Below, one piece after another: positions 1 to 11,800 of a DNA stretch of 64,000 bases (position 1 is its first letter; the number at the start of each line of letters is the position of its first letter). The notes below the pieces were generated by a model that was given only the letters and a program-made list of their open reading frames with translations, was not told the origin of the DNA and did not search any database. This DNA is from Amyelois transitella (lineage: Eukaryota > Arthropoda > Insecta > Lepidoptera > Pyralidae): contig NC_083517.1 of assembly GCF_032362555.1 (NCBI RefSeq), positions 10,250,001 to 10,314,000 of the forward strand, in the 5' to 3' direction. Position numbers and translations under genes: made by a program.

Positions 1-18
1 TCAATTTTTTTTTTGCAA

Positions 19-208
19 CATACATACATACATACATACCGTCACGTCTATATCCCTTGCGGGGTAGACAGAGCCAACAGTCTTGAAAAGACTGAATGGC
101 CACGTTCAGCTATTTGGCTTAACGATAGAATTGAGATTCAACTAGTGACAGGAAAGAGATGGAGTGGTCCTATTCTTTTTTGTATTGGTGCCGGGAACCA
201 CACGGCAC
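19..208 (-). repeat. SINE-like family A copy, internally deleted
   Basis: On the minus strand it starts GTGCCGTGTGGTTCCCGG and ends in an ATGT tail. The middle, from after the CCCATGGATG block to the GTCACTATT block, is missing. Confidence 0.85.
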
Positions 209-689
209 TTTTTGCAAAATTGCTTATTTCAAAATAACTTAATCGAACTTAAAAAATCTTTTAACAGGTCCAACATACATTTAAAATTTCATTAAAATCA
301 GATCAACGGTTTGAATTTTATAGCGTTACCAACATGACTATTGGATCAGTCTACCCCGTAAAGTGTAAGGACGTGACTTGTATTTTAAGATTTAACTCCA
401 TTCCATTATAATGTTTAATGAGATGGTATTATGTTACAATTTGTAACGGACAAGCACAAAATATGCAGAGTTAATGACCTACTTAAAGTGTAAGGTTGTA
501 TGAATTGAAAATGTATTAAGGTAAATATAGTTAGGTATGCATACTAACCGTTGTTAGATGCAAACCTTGTAGTTCAAAGAAATGCAAATAAATTCTAAAA
601 CTAGGTATTTGTAATAAGATATTAGATTTCGCATTCCACAAAAATGAAGTTTTCTGATATGTTCTCTTAGTGTGTATGTATATCATTCA
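209..689. other. AT-rich stretch, no gene seen
   Basis: AT-rich DNA with no coding signal, repeat or RNA gene that I can recognise. Confidence 0.5.
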
Positions 690-1024
690 TTTATTCATAC
701 AATCACGTCTGTATCCCTTGCGAGGTAGACAGAGTCTTGAAAGACTGATAGGCCGCGTTGCAGCTGTTACGCGTAATTATTGAATTTGAGATTCAATACT
801 ACTAATTATACTAAGGGATAGGCTTATAAACTTGGGATTCCTGTTTTAGGCGATAGGCTAGCAACTTGTCACAATTTGAATCTCAATTCTATCATTAAGC
901 CAAACAGCTGAACGTGGCCTATCAGTCTTTCAAGACTGCTAGCTCTGTTTGCCCCGCAAGGGATGTAGACGTGATTATATAATTAATGAATGAAAGAGAT
1001 TCAAATAGTGACAGGTTGCTAGTC
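690..1024. repeat. Family A copy (-) split by a family A copy (+)
   Basis: A minus-oriented copy runs 690-797 and seems to resume at 996-1024 (GATTCAAATAGTGACAGG). Between them a plus-oriented 5'-truncated copy occupies about 811-985, from CTAAGGGATAGGCTTATAAA to the GTAGACGTGATTATAT end. This looks like a nested insertion. Confidence 0.75.
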
Positions 1025-2053
1025 AGTATTATAATAGTACAAGACGATCAAGTAAAAGACATCAACGAGTATAGAGTGCATTATTTTCCATAAAAAAATA
1101 TTTTTTTTTTTTTATTTCTTTCCTAGTTTGGTTACAAAAATATAGTGCACTTATGCTAGTTACTTTTCTTCCTACGCAGAATATAAAAGCTAATCAAGGG
1201 AAAGGCTTTATACACTTCAGATTCTTGTTTGAGACGAATTCGTCGCTATCTTGGAATTGCAGACATATAATTAAACGTTCGAGTCATGACTCTGTCTACC
1301 CCGTAAGAGACAATAAATGATATTTGTTTGTATTGACGTCTTTATAACTCAGCCACATTGCCCTGGGCATGACTGGACCAGTCGTTTTAACCTTGGTAAT
1401 GGTAATTTAAGATGTCAAGACGTAGGCGGAGTGCAGCATGTAAGTACATTCCGTTATTATAGGGCTTCCTTACAAGTTGAGGCGGTACAAGTAGGGTTGT
1501 CAACATTTTTTTACAAAATTGTTTGAATGGGAAAGAAATAAAGTATTTGGAAGATAAAAAAGTATTTTTCAAATTTTATGGTTTTATTAAACGTATTTTT
1601 GTGTGCTTTTAGCACATACTAACAATTTCTTGCAACCTTTAAATGTTTCGAAGGTTGTTTGACAATCAAAATTTAAATTTAAATAAATAAATACTTAATT
1701 CGTTGTTTATTAAATTTAATGACGCCCTATTTCTCTCTATGATTGAAATAACATATGATGTATTTTCGCATACTTTATTTGTATGCAAAATTATAAAGTA
1801 TTATTACCAAAAATAAAGAAGGATACGTTATTATACTTGGTTGGCAACCCTAGGTACAAGCAACATGGCCGCTAAGTTTGTTTATTCATTGCAAGTCTTA
1901 AATATATTTAAGTATTTTATATCTCACTTAGAACTTAATGTTTATCTAGATAGTTTAATGATGGGACTGCGATACAAATATAGTTATCTACGAGTTTCGG
2001 TTTTGTGAGAAGCTATTTTTCTTGGCCTGATAATGGTAAAATGATCAAGGTAA
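1025..2053. other. AT-rich unique stretch with an alternative first-exon candidate
   Basis: No ORF of substance. At 2041-2049 there is ATGATCAAG followed by a perfect donor GTAAGT at 2050. Spliced to the acceptor at 13245 it would encode a start MIK joined in phase to the signal peptide of CPR gene 1. No TATA box lies at the right distance, so I prefer the candidate at 5866. Confidence 0.35.
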
Positions 2054-2308
2054 GTGCCGTGTAGTTCCCGGCACCAATACAAAAAAGAATAAGACCACTC
2101 CATCTCTTTCCCATGGATATCGTAAAAAGAGACTAAGGGATTGGCTTACAAACTTGGGATTATTTTTTTAGCCAGTGGGCTAGCAACCTGTCACTATTTA
2201 GTTATCAAGCCAAAAAGCTGAACGTGGCCTATCAGTGTTTTCGGGACTGTTGGCTCTGTCTACCCCACAAGGGATATAGACGTGACCATATGTATGTATG
2301 TATGTATC
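2054..2308 (+). repeat. Family A SINE-like copy, near full length
   Basis: Runs from GTGCCGTGTAGTTCCCGGCA to a tail of four ATGT units. A short deletion removes the TTGAATCTCAATTC block. Confidence 0.9.
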
Positions 2309-2757
2309 AAGGTACTTATTAACTTTCTCCCGAGTAAAATGTAACCAATGTCCTTTTTTTGTGCTCCACACAAGTTCGGAAAATTTCATATTGCAGTAGT
2401 TTCAGCAAAATGGTGTTATAAATAAACGTACAAACATTTATTAATAATATATAGTTGATATTTAAGACTTACGGATGTCTGCTTAACTTATGTTTAATTT
2501 GGTTAACAAGGCACAAAAACTACAACATGAAATATAGGAACAATTGATGCGTCTTTGTTGCATTGTAGGAAATAATACCTATGATGACGAGACAACAAAA
2601 AAAAAGAAAGATTAAATGTTATTTTTTTAATTGTAACTGCTTTTTTTTAAATATTTATAAATACGCTATATAGCGATATAGACGTGTGTATGTATGTTTC
2701 ATTTGAATAATGAAATATCTTTTATTCTAAAAATAACATCTTTCTTCCATATAATAA

Positions 2758-2975
2758 AGGCCCCTTGCGGGGTGGACAGAGTCAACAGTCTTGAAATGAC
2801 AGGCCACTTTCAGCTGTTTGGCCTAATGATAGAATTGAGATTCAAAAAGTGCCAGGTTGCCAGCCCATCACCTAAATGAAGAATCCCAAGCTTATAAGCC
2901 TATCCCTTAGTCGCCTTTACATCCGTGAGTAAGAGATGGAGTGGTCCTATTCTTTTTTCATTGGTGCCGGAAACC
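2758..2975 (-). repeat. Family A copy
   Basis: Recognised by CCTTGCGGGGTGGACAGAG at the left and TTGGTGCCGGAAACC at the right. The ATGT tail and GACGTGAT end are lost. Confidence 0.85.
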
Positions 2976-3806
2976 TCAAGCAAATAAATTTCTTAAAAAA
3001 AAACATTACTTAAATAAGTATAAATACATATATACCATTAAATAAAATTTTAATGAATCTAAGTACAAATCTAGTTTAGTTAGACCTTGAAAAAAGACAA
3101 TTAGGGTACCTACTTTTGAGGTAATTCCTACGAGAAAGGGACAAATAGAAAAACTAGCAGAACTAAAAATTAACAAGTGATATTATTTAACCTTTGCATA
3201 ATATTATTCATGTTAACGTTCATGTATCTCATCTTATAAAACATAGAGCAAGATCCCAGAGCCGTAAGACACAACTTATTTTCTAAAGAATGGATTTTTC
3301 GATTCTCAGTAGTCTTTCATGTACTTTTAATACCTGCATGTTTGTGAGACTTGCCCGGTGACACCTGCGCAGGTACCAGGCGAGAAAGGTAACTAAAAAT
3401 CACAGTTACTTAACTTAAATTTTTATGACTGATTTTTATATATATTTTATAGACTATTACTATGAAGTCATATCAGAGAAGTCAGACGCTTTCCATGCGC
3501 CAGAACTTTTGTCAGACGCTTTAAAGCTCTATCAAAAAAAAATTAACTTAATTTATTTTTAAATGTCTGACTTTTATATATGTTATTCAGATAACTATTA
3601 CAAAGTTGTATTAAATCAGTCAGACAGATTGTAATGACCAAACACCCCTTAAACACAAGAATTACTCAGCCTCGAGTATGAGCGCGATAGCACAATGCGC
3701 ATGCGCGTCAAAGTAAAATATCTAATATTTGAAAAGTGCTTACTGTTTTCAATTTCATATTTTTGCATATCTATTCAAATACGATAAAATTTATAATTAA
3801 AATAAT

Positions 3807-4085
3807 ACATACATACATATGATCACGTCTATATCCCTTGCGGGGTAGACAGAGCCAACAGTCTTGAAAAGACTGAATGGCCACGTTCAGCTATTTGGCT
3901 TAATGATAGAACCGAGATTCAAATAGTGACAAGTTGCTAGCCCATCGCCTAAAAGAGGAATCCTAAGTTTATAAGCCTATCCCTTAGTCGCCTTTTACGA
4001 CATCCATGGGAAAGAGATGGAGTGGTCCTATTCTTTTTTGTAATAGTGCCGGGAACCACACGGCACTATTACAAAAAAGAATAGG
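3807..4085 (-). repeat. Family A copy inside the foldback arm, with snap-back 5' end
   Basis: A full-length copy sits in the left arm. The sister arm shows the empty site, and AATTAAAATAAT appears on both sides as a target duplication. At the SINE 5' end the sequence 4027-4051 is repeated exactly in inverted orientation at 4061-4085, with a 9-base loop. This extends the normal GTGCCG/CGGCAC hairpin to 25 bp. Confidence 0.9.
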
Positions 4086-4460
4086 AATTAAAAAATTAAA
4101 ATAATAATTAATCATTTTTTAAATAATATAATATATTGCATATAAATAGGGGAAAATGAATTTTTTTGTAGCAATAGCCTTCAAAAAGAATGATTTTTAT
4201 TTTATTTAAAAAAATAAATCTATTATAATAATTTCAATAAAAAAATAATTAATTATGATTAATCAATTGAAAAATTATTTTATTGTCTATTTATCATCTT
4301 CATCATCAAAATAATCATTTGAATTTTCATCATTTATTCATCAGTCATCGTCCTCATCATCAGTTAGATTGTCGTTGCTGGCAGAATTTTCCGTAAAAAT
4401 AAAATCATAAACAATTAAAAAATAGTATAGTAATAGTAAACCTATAACATATAAATATAA

Positions 4461-4637
4461 GTGAAAGGCGACTAAAGGATAGGCTTACAAACTTGGGATT
4501 CTTTTTTAGGCGATGGGCGAGCAACCTATCACTATTTGAATCATTAAGCCAAATAGCTGAACGTGGCCATTTAGTCTTTTCAAGACTGTTGGCTCTGTCT
4601 ACCCCGCAAGGGATATAGACGTGACCATATGTATGTA
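4461..4637 (+). repeat. Family A copy, 5'-truncated
   Basis: Starts at the AAAGGCGACTAA block and ends GACGTGACCATATGTATG. It lies in the centre of the foldback element. Confidence 0.85.
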
Positions 4638-4667
4638 GTCTACTTTAATTTCGACACCACTGCAACG

Positions 4668-4740
4668 GCTTCGATGGTCCAGTGGTTAGTTCGTGAGACT
4701 GTGAAGTTGGCGGTCCGAGTTCGAGTCCCAACAATAACTT
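4668..4740 (+). repeat. tRNA-like SINE head
   Basis: Has an A-box-like TGGTCCAGTGGTTAG and a B-box-like GAGTTCGAGTCCC at tRNA spacing, followed by T/A-rich sequence. The stem ends do not pair like a functional tRNA, so it is probably the head of a tRNA-derived SINE. Confidence 0.5.
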
Positions 4741-4937
4741 AATTTTTATTAAAAATGTTTTTTTTGTGTTGTTTGAGTATTTATTAAAAAAACTGAAAAT
4801 CAATATACTACATATAATCATACGGTAAAAATATTTTGTCTGTACATTTAATATTTTGACTGAAACAAATAGAGAATTTTTTTTTACATTTTTTGTCTGT
4901 CTGTATCAGACTGTATGATTAAGATTCAACTCGAACT

Positions 4938-4970
4938 TTACGCGGACGACGTCGCGGGCAACAGCTAGTA
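4938..4970 (-). repeat. Family B fragment
   Basis: CGCGGACGACGTCGCGGGC followed by CAGCTAG is the reverse complement of the family B head. Confidence 0.6.
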
Positions 4971-5763
4971 TGCAATATATTATATTATTTTAAAAATGAT
5001 TAATTATTATTTTAATTATAAATTTCATCGTATTTGAATAGATATGCAAAAATATGAAATTGAAAACAGTAAGTACTTTTCAAATATTAGATATTTTACT
5101 CTGACGCGCATGCGCATTGTGCTATCGCGCTCATACTCGAGGCTGAGTAATTCTTGTGTTTAAGGGGTGTTTGGTCATTACAAACTGTCTGACTGATTTA
5201 ATACAACTTTGTAATAGTTATCTGAATTACATATATAAAAGTCAGACATTTAAAAATAAATTAAGTTAATTTTTTTTTGATAGAGCTTTAAAGCGTCTGA
5301 CAAAAGTTTTGGCGCATGGAAAGCGTCTGACTTCTCTGATATGACTTCAGAGTAATAGTCTATAAAATATATATAAAAATCAGTCATAAAAATTTAAGTT
5401 AAGTAACTGTGATTTTTAGTTCCCTTTCTCGCCTGGTACCTGCGCAGGTGTCACCGGGCAAGTCTCACAAACATGCAGGTATTAAAAGTACATGAAAGAC
5501 TACTGAGAATCGAAAGATCCATTCTTTAGAAAATAAGTTGTGTCTTACGGCTCTGGGATCTTGGACTAACACCATTAGCAAAGATAACTAGATCCATAAT
5601 TAACGCATTATATCCGCTCTAAAAACCATTTCCCAACGCACATAGCGCGAAAATTCGATGCGTCAATTCTTATTTCACCTGATATAATTCAAAGGGGTGT
5701 TGAATTACAAAACCACGGTAGGGCTTCGCATACGAGACGGTTTAGAGTGCGAAATAGCGACAT

Positions 5764-5800
5764 TATAAATACAAGTGGCGTACGAACGCGATTCAGAAGT
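5764..5800 (+). promoter_or_regulatory. Core promoter for CPR gene 1 (TATA + initiator)
   Basis: TATAAATA at 5764-5771 is followed by ATTCAG at 5791-5796, which puts the A of the initiator about 31 bases downstream of the TATA start. That is the usual insect spacing. The predicted 5' UTR to the ATG at 5866 is about 70 bases. This is inferred from motifs only. Confidence 0.5.
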
Positions 5801-5865
5801 CTGTTGACGTTGGACGCCATAGTTGTGTAAAAGAGCGGGAAATTTTGACGTTTGGAATCGCCGCC

Positions 5866-5880
5866 ATGTTTGTTTTGAAG
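5866..5880 (+). CDS. CPR gene 1 exon 1 (probable)
   Basis: GCCGCCATG start context; codes MFVLK and ends AAG before donor GTCAGT at 5881. The phase (0) fits the acceptor at 13245. The core promoter 70 bases upstream supports it; the weaker donor and the rival exon at 2041 count against it. Confidence 0.5.
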
Positions 5881-8800
5881 GTCAGTTTTTAAATTGTTTT
5901 CGATTACTAACAAACTTATATTAATTATTTATTAGTTCTCTAACTATTAATTAATTAAGTAACTTTGTTTTGAATAAATTCAATGAAGAAAAAAATACAA
6001 AATATAGGTAGCAAAGTGTTATACATATATCGTTTATTTCGTCATTTTAATTTTCACAAAACCATTTTCTTTGTTTTCGTATAATTATAATAGATATTTC
6101 TTTGATATATAATTATATTGCTTTATGTACAACCTACCCTATCTACTCTTGGATTATAGTGATAGGGGAACTGGATCCCGGGCATTCCCGGGTTACTGCC
6201 TCAGGGTAGATAGGCAACGAGAACAAGCGTCAGGAGGGTGTTGACTGAAAAATGCACAGATTATTTTGATATTAATAAGAATTATGCCTAGTTACCTACC
6301 AACGCATGTACCTTAGTGCGTTTGTGGCATTCCCTTTGTCCTTTATTGTGTCAAAGAATTTAACTAAAAACAAATAAACTTTACCATTTGATCCCAAATG
6401 GTAAAGTTTGAACAAACACAGATTTCGTCGTCTGTAAAAGTTCTCACGATAAATTTATAAATTGTATATAAGTAATTACAACAATAGGATGACTTCTCAT
6501 AAACAATTTGTCTCAATTATGTTGCAATATTTCTACCACGGATTGTGTAAATTTTCATTTCTTGTGTTGGGCCAACCAATAAGACGTAAACTGCTATAAA
6601 TCTATATTTAATTGGCGTAGCCGATTTTAGTAGATTTGTATAAATGAGATGCTTAATTTAGCCGATGGGTTGCCAGTTACTATTTTTTTATATAAATCCC
6701 ACCATTAAGCCATCCATGTGCTGATGGTTCTTAGCACCAATAAAAAAAAGAATAGAATAACTCCATCTCGTGTCGTCAAACATAACATCACACTGAAACT
6801 ATAAAGAGCAAAGAAATAATGGAAAATGTGAAAAAAGGGGGAAATTATTCATCCTTGAGGGCTTCAATGATGCCCAAAATAACTATTCCACGCGGACGCA
6901 GCTAGTGTGCAATAAAGGGACTGAGGATGCAAAGGATTAAAGCGAAAGGAGAAATATCTGAAAGCAGGCCCTAGGCTCTAAACTTAATAAATAAGGATGC
7001 TTTTAGAGACTTTACTCATGATAAAGATCTTTTTTTGGATAATGCATTACACATCTGAAGAAATACTTCGATATCTATTATTACCTATTGGTACCTCCAA
7101 AATGGGAGTCCCAGTTCATATTCCCACAAGAACGAAGCTTCGAGGCAAAGCTAGTGTAATTCCAAAACAAATATTTTAATGTCATGACAAGTTTAATTGT
7201 TACATCTCATTAATATGTATTGGAAGTTAGATTTAGATGTAAATTAAATACAGATTAATTAAACATTCTAGAATATTCATCGTTGTTTTCTAATACCTAG
7301 GTCTTTAACGTTTATGTACTAGAGGCATCGACACCATAGATTTATTTTTCGAAAAAAATTGCGACCTATGTCTAAAAATTTTTCGATTTAACGAATCAGG
7401 ACTTCTGCTAAATGTGAAAATGCTCAACGTGGCCTTTCAATATTTACGATACTGTTGGCTCTGCCTACCCCGTAAAAGACAAAGACGTGGTTATATGTAT
7501 GTACAGGAATGATGCCGGTATACTGGAATAATCTCTCTCTCACTCTCATTGCGTGTTCTCGGCTGTACTGCACCCTCCACCGATGTGCTGAGAGCCCGGG
7601 GTCCGCCTTCTGATATTTTTCTACATATATATTGTCACGTCTATATCTCTTGCGGGGTACACAGAGCCGACAGTCTTGAAAAGACTGAATGGCTACGTTC
7701 AGCTCTTTGGCTTAGTGATAGAATTGTGATTCAAATAGTGACAGGTTGCTAGCCCATCGCCTAGAAAAGAATCCCAAGTTTGTACGCCTATCCTTTAGTC
7801 GCCTATTACGACATCCATGTGAAAGAGATGGAGTGGTCCTATTCTTTTTTGTATTGGTGCCGGGAACCACACGGCACTGATATTTCACCCCCCACATTTT
7901 TCGGTCTTCGGTTTTCAGTCCTTTTGATCGCATATCATCTTTTGTCACGTCCAGCCAATATTTCTTTCCCTATCTAATTACACTAAGTATACATACATAC
8001 ATACATCACGCTTGGAGCCATAAGTAATGTCGAATAAGCATGAAAAAAGTGATAAGTGTGGAAGAAGCGGGTGAAGTCTGTAGGGATCACAGCACGCAGT
8101 AATCCATAGTTCCTGAGTTTACTGTTTTACAGTTATTAATAACCTAATAAAAATTCTGAAATTAAAAGCAAAAGCCTAGGAAATATGAACGTAATATCTT
8201 ACTCTCGGTCAGCTGATCTAGTTTAAAAGCTCAGAAATTGCGTCAATCGCCAACGCCCATAGAAATACTTGTGCATTTTGCATTCCAGTAATTTGTGGCC
8301 GCTACCGACATAAATAACGAGAGAAAAGAAATATATGAACTCACTATTATGATCCAACTAGAGGCCGCCCGCTACTTCGTCCGCGTGGAATCTATCCCGT
8401 CGGAATTCCGGGATAAAAAGTAGCCTATATGTTATTCTGGGTCTTCAGCTACCTACATACCAAATTTCATCGTAATCGCTTCATTGGTTTTTGCGTGACA
8501 GGGTAACAAACATCCATATTGACATCCTCACAAACTTTCGCATTTATAATATTAGTAGGATAAGGGTTATGTTCCAATGCAAAGCTTGCGGAAGTCAGAC
8601 CAAAGTCGCTTCGTGAAAAAACATGTCTTAAGGGTACTACCACCACTATCGGGTGTAGGTATTTGCTTTTTCAAATAACTCACCCTTTCTTTACTCCCCA
8701 CAAAAGCTATTTAGAAATATGACAGTGGATGATACTATAAGATCCAACAGAAACCTTTGAAAACTTCGTTAATATTCTTCGCCTGAAAGCTTTCAGCGGC

Positions 8801-11800
8801 TTTAAAAGGTGAACACACGACGTATCTATCCGTATTTTTGTTGTATTCTTATCAATCATCAGGAATCAAGTGATATTGCATTGAGTTCCCTGTTTTGTTG
8901 TTCCATAGTTTGTTTAAGGTATATCTTACACTGAAATTAAAATGTGGTGCCGTGATCGTAGTAATCTCTGCGCATTAAAAAAAATTGTTTCCTTATGTGA
9001 AATAATAAACTATACATTTTTACTGGAAATAGCATGATTTCAATTACTTAAAAACCAAACAATTGGATCGATTTTTAAGAAATTGTGCACTAAGACAGAC
9101 TAAATATTCAGGAGTAACATAGTGAATACTTTATTGTTGATATTCCCACGAAAATGAAAACAAAAGCGGGCAAAGGTGTACTTATTTCATTCTTATGAGA
9201 GTAAAATTGGACGATTTAATACATACATCTTTATCATATCTAATTAATCTAAAACTAAAATAGTTATGTTTTACAAATGTCTAACATAAGGCACACTTCA
9301 CACTGGACGCTTATCCTCGCGAAATTCTTCAAATGCTATATTCTATTGTTTTGGATAACATTGTGTAATTTAACTAGGCCAAGCGCCCGGCGTTGCCCAA
9401 ACTGCGTAGGTGTCCGCATACTAATATCGTATTGGTATTCCATTTAGATAGTTCGATATGCCATTGGATTTGTTACGGATTCCGTCTGAAGCAATTTTAA
9501 ACCTTCATACTTTTAATGTTAATACTAGCCGTTGCCGGCGACATCGTCTGTTGCTTTAAATAGCAAAATCTATGCAGTGATTGATAATTCTATTTTTCAA
9601 TTATTAAGTTGATAAGTACTTAGTTATTTTTTCTATAAAAAAAAACTATCGTTTCTGCAAGAATTTCGGCTGAAAATTTGTCTATGTGTAATTAACTATT
9701 ATGGCTTAGCTTCAAAGCGTATCAGACAGACATATAGACAGACTAATGTCAGCATTTATAATATTAGTTATATGTAGATAGTGTTATGAATTCAACTTAT
9801 ATAATATAAAATAACTTAGATAATTTTGTAAAAGGAGTCCCCCAGAGACCTCTAAGGGGACTCCCTTAACAATATTATCTTCTCATTTGTAAATTAAATA
9901 TACATTTATTCATTCATTCATATAATCACGTCTTTATCCCTTGCGACTGATAGGCCACGTTCAGCTGTAACGCTTAATGAAAGAATTGAGATTCAAATAG
10001 TGACAGGTTGCTAGCCCATAGCCTAAAAAAGGAATCCAAAATTTAAAAGCATTTATATCACACCATTTAAATACAAAAAAATTACGATTTATTCAACATA
10101 ACCTAAACATACAAGTACACACTGCATATAATTAAAGTGTAGGAATGTGGTCGACAACTCATACTGAGAAAGGTCATTTTTTACTTGGCCGCATATTAAT
10201 TAGATTTTGTTTATGAGCGAACTAAGTGATGCAAAGGGAAGTTATTAAGAGCAATGTTACTTAACCTGTATTTTACTTGTCTTACGACGTAGGCCTAATT
10301 GCGAGCTTATTTAAATTTGAAGGATATGAATATACATCGTGTCGTGTGGTTCCCGGCACGAATAGAAAAAAGAATAGGACCACTCCATCTCTTTCCCATG
10401 GATGTCGTAAAAGGCGACTAAGGGGTAGGCTTATAAACTTGGGATTCTTCTTTAAGGCGATGGGCTAGCAACATGTCACTATTTGAATCTCAATTCCATC
10501 TTAAAGCCAAACAGCTGAACGTGGCCTATTAGTCTTTACAAGACTGTTGGCTCTGTCTACCCCGCAAGGGATATAGACGTGATTATATGTATGTATGAAT
10601 GTATGAATATACATCGTGTCGTGTGGTTCCCGGCACCAAAAGAAAAAAGAAACGGATCACTTCATCTCTTTCATTGAAGCCCTCAAGGATGAATAATTTT
10701 CCCAGTGTTTTTCACATTTTCCATTATTTCTTTTTTCATTAATTCTCCTTATTTAGTTGCAGCGTGATGTTATAAAGCCTAAAACCTTCCTCGATAAATG
10801 GTCTATTCAATGCAAAGAATTTTTCAAATAGAACCAGTAATTCCAGACATTAGCGCGTTCAAACAAACAAACTCTTCAGCTATATAATATTAGTATAGAT
10901 GTACAGATAAAACAATTTAAAGCTATTTATTTAAGTAACGGACAACAAAGTTTGATTGAAAAGTAATTAAAGTCAATTATTGATCTTGTGTTACTTAATA
11001 GTACCATTATCAACATTGAAAATCATATTAAGAAAAGCCGCTGGCTTGGCTTGTGTTGAAAGAGAAATAAGGTGTGGTCAATTTGAAGACAGTAGTAACA
11101 GAACTACATTCATACACGTAATACCATGTCCTATTTCCTTGACGGGGTAGACAGAGTTAATAGTAACAACTCGCAAGATTCAATGGTCACATTTAGGCTC
11201 TATAGCTGAACTATGATTGTGCGGTTCCCGGCACCAATACAAAAAAGAATAGGACCACTCCATCTCTTTCCCATGGATGTCGTAAAAGGCGACTAAGGGA
11301 TAATCTTACAAGCTTGGGATTCTTTCTTAGGCGATGGGCTAGCAACCTGTCACTATTTGAATGTCAATTCTATAATTAAGCCGTTAAACTAACTCAGTTT
11401 GAATCATGGTGACACATTCCAAAAGTGCAGGTTTCCTCACGATGTTATCCCTCACCGTAAGAGCATCGGTTAGCATTCAAACTAATGTAGCTGTGTGACA
11501 TTTCAAACGATCATAGATATTTTTCCTGATCAACTTTTGCATGGGCAATGGCCACGCAAATAGTGAATGTCCAATCGCCTTGAATTCAACTTGATATTGT
11601 AAAACTATACGATTGTGTTATACATCACTAAGTACTGTACAGGCTATTATGTTGATACCAATAGGTATTGGACGCATAACTATCTATACTAATATTATAA
11701 AGCTGAAGCGTTTGTTTGTTTGTTTGTTTGTTTGAAAGCGCTAATCTCAGAAACTATGGTTCGAATTGAAAAAATCTAAAAATGCTAAATATAGCCACAG

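Larger units (their letters stand above)
3249..5563. mobile_element. Foldback element with ~600-bp terminal inverted repeats
   Basis: The left arm starts at 3249 (CAAGATCCCAGAGCCGTAAG) and continues, apart from an inserted family A copy, to about 4140. The right arm, about 4967-5563, is its reverse complement and ends CTTACGGCTCTGGGATCTTG. Apart from a few mismatches and the inserted copy, the arms match along their length. The centre (about 4141-4966) has no transposase ORF and holds other repeats. No target-site duplication is clear. The layout suggests a non-autonomous DNA transposon or foldback element; the superfamily is unknown. Confidence 0.8.

Noticed and set aside
5474-5480. ATG CAG before GTATTA as a first exon of CPR gene 1
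   Set aside because: It lies in the arm of the foldback element, would add only Met-Gln, and has no core promoter.
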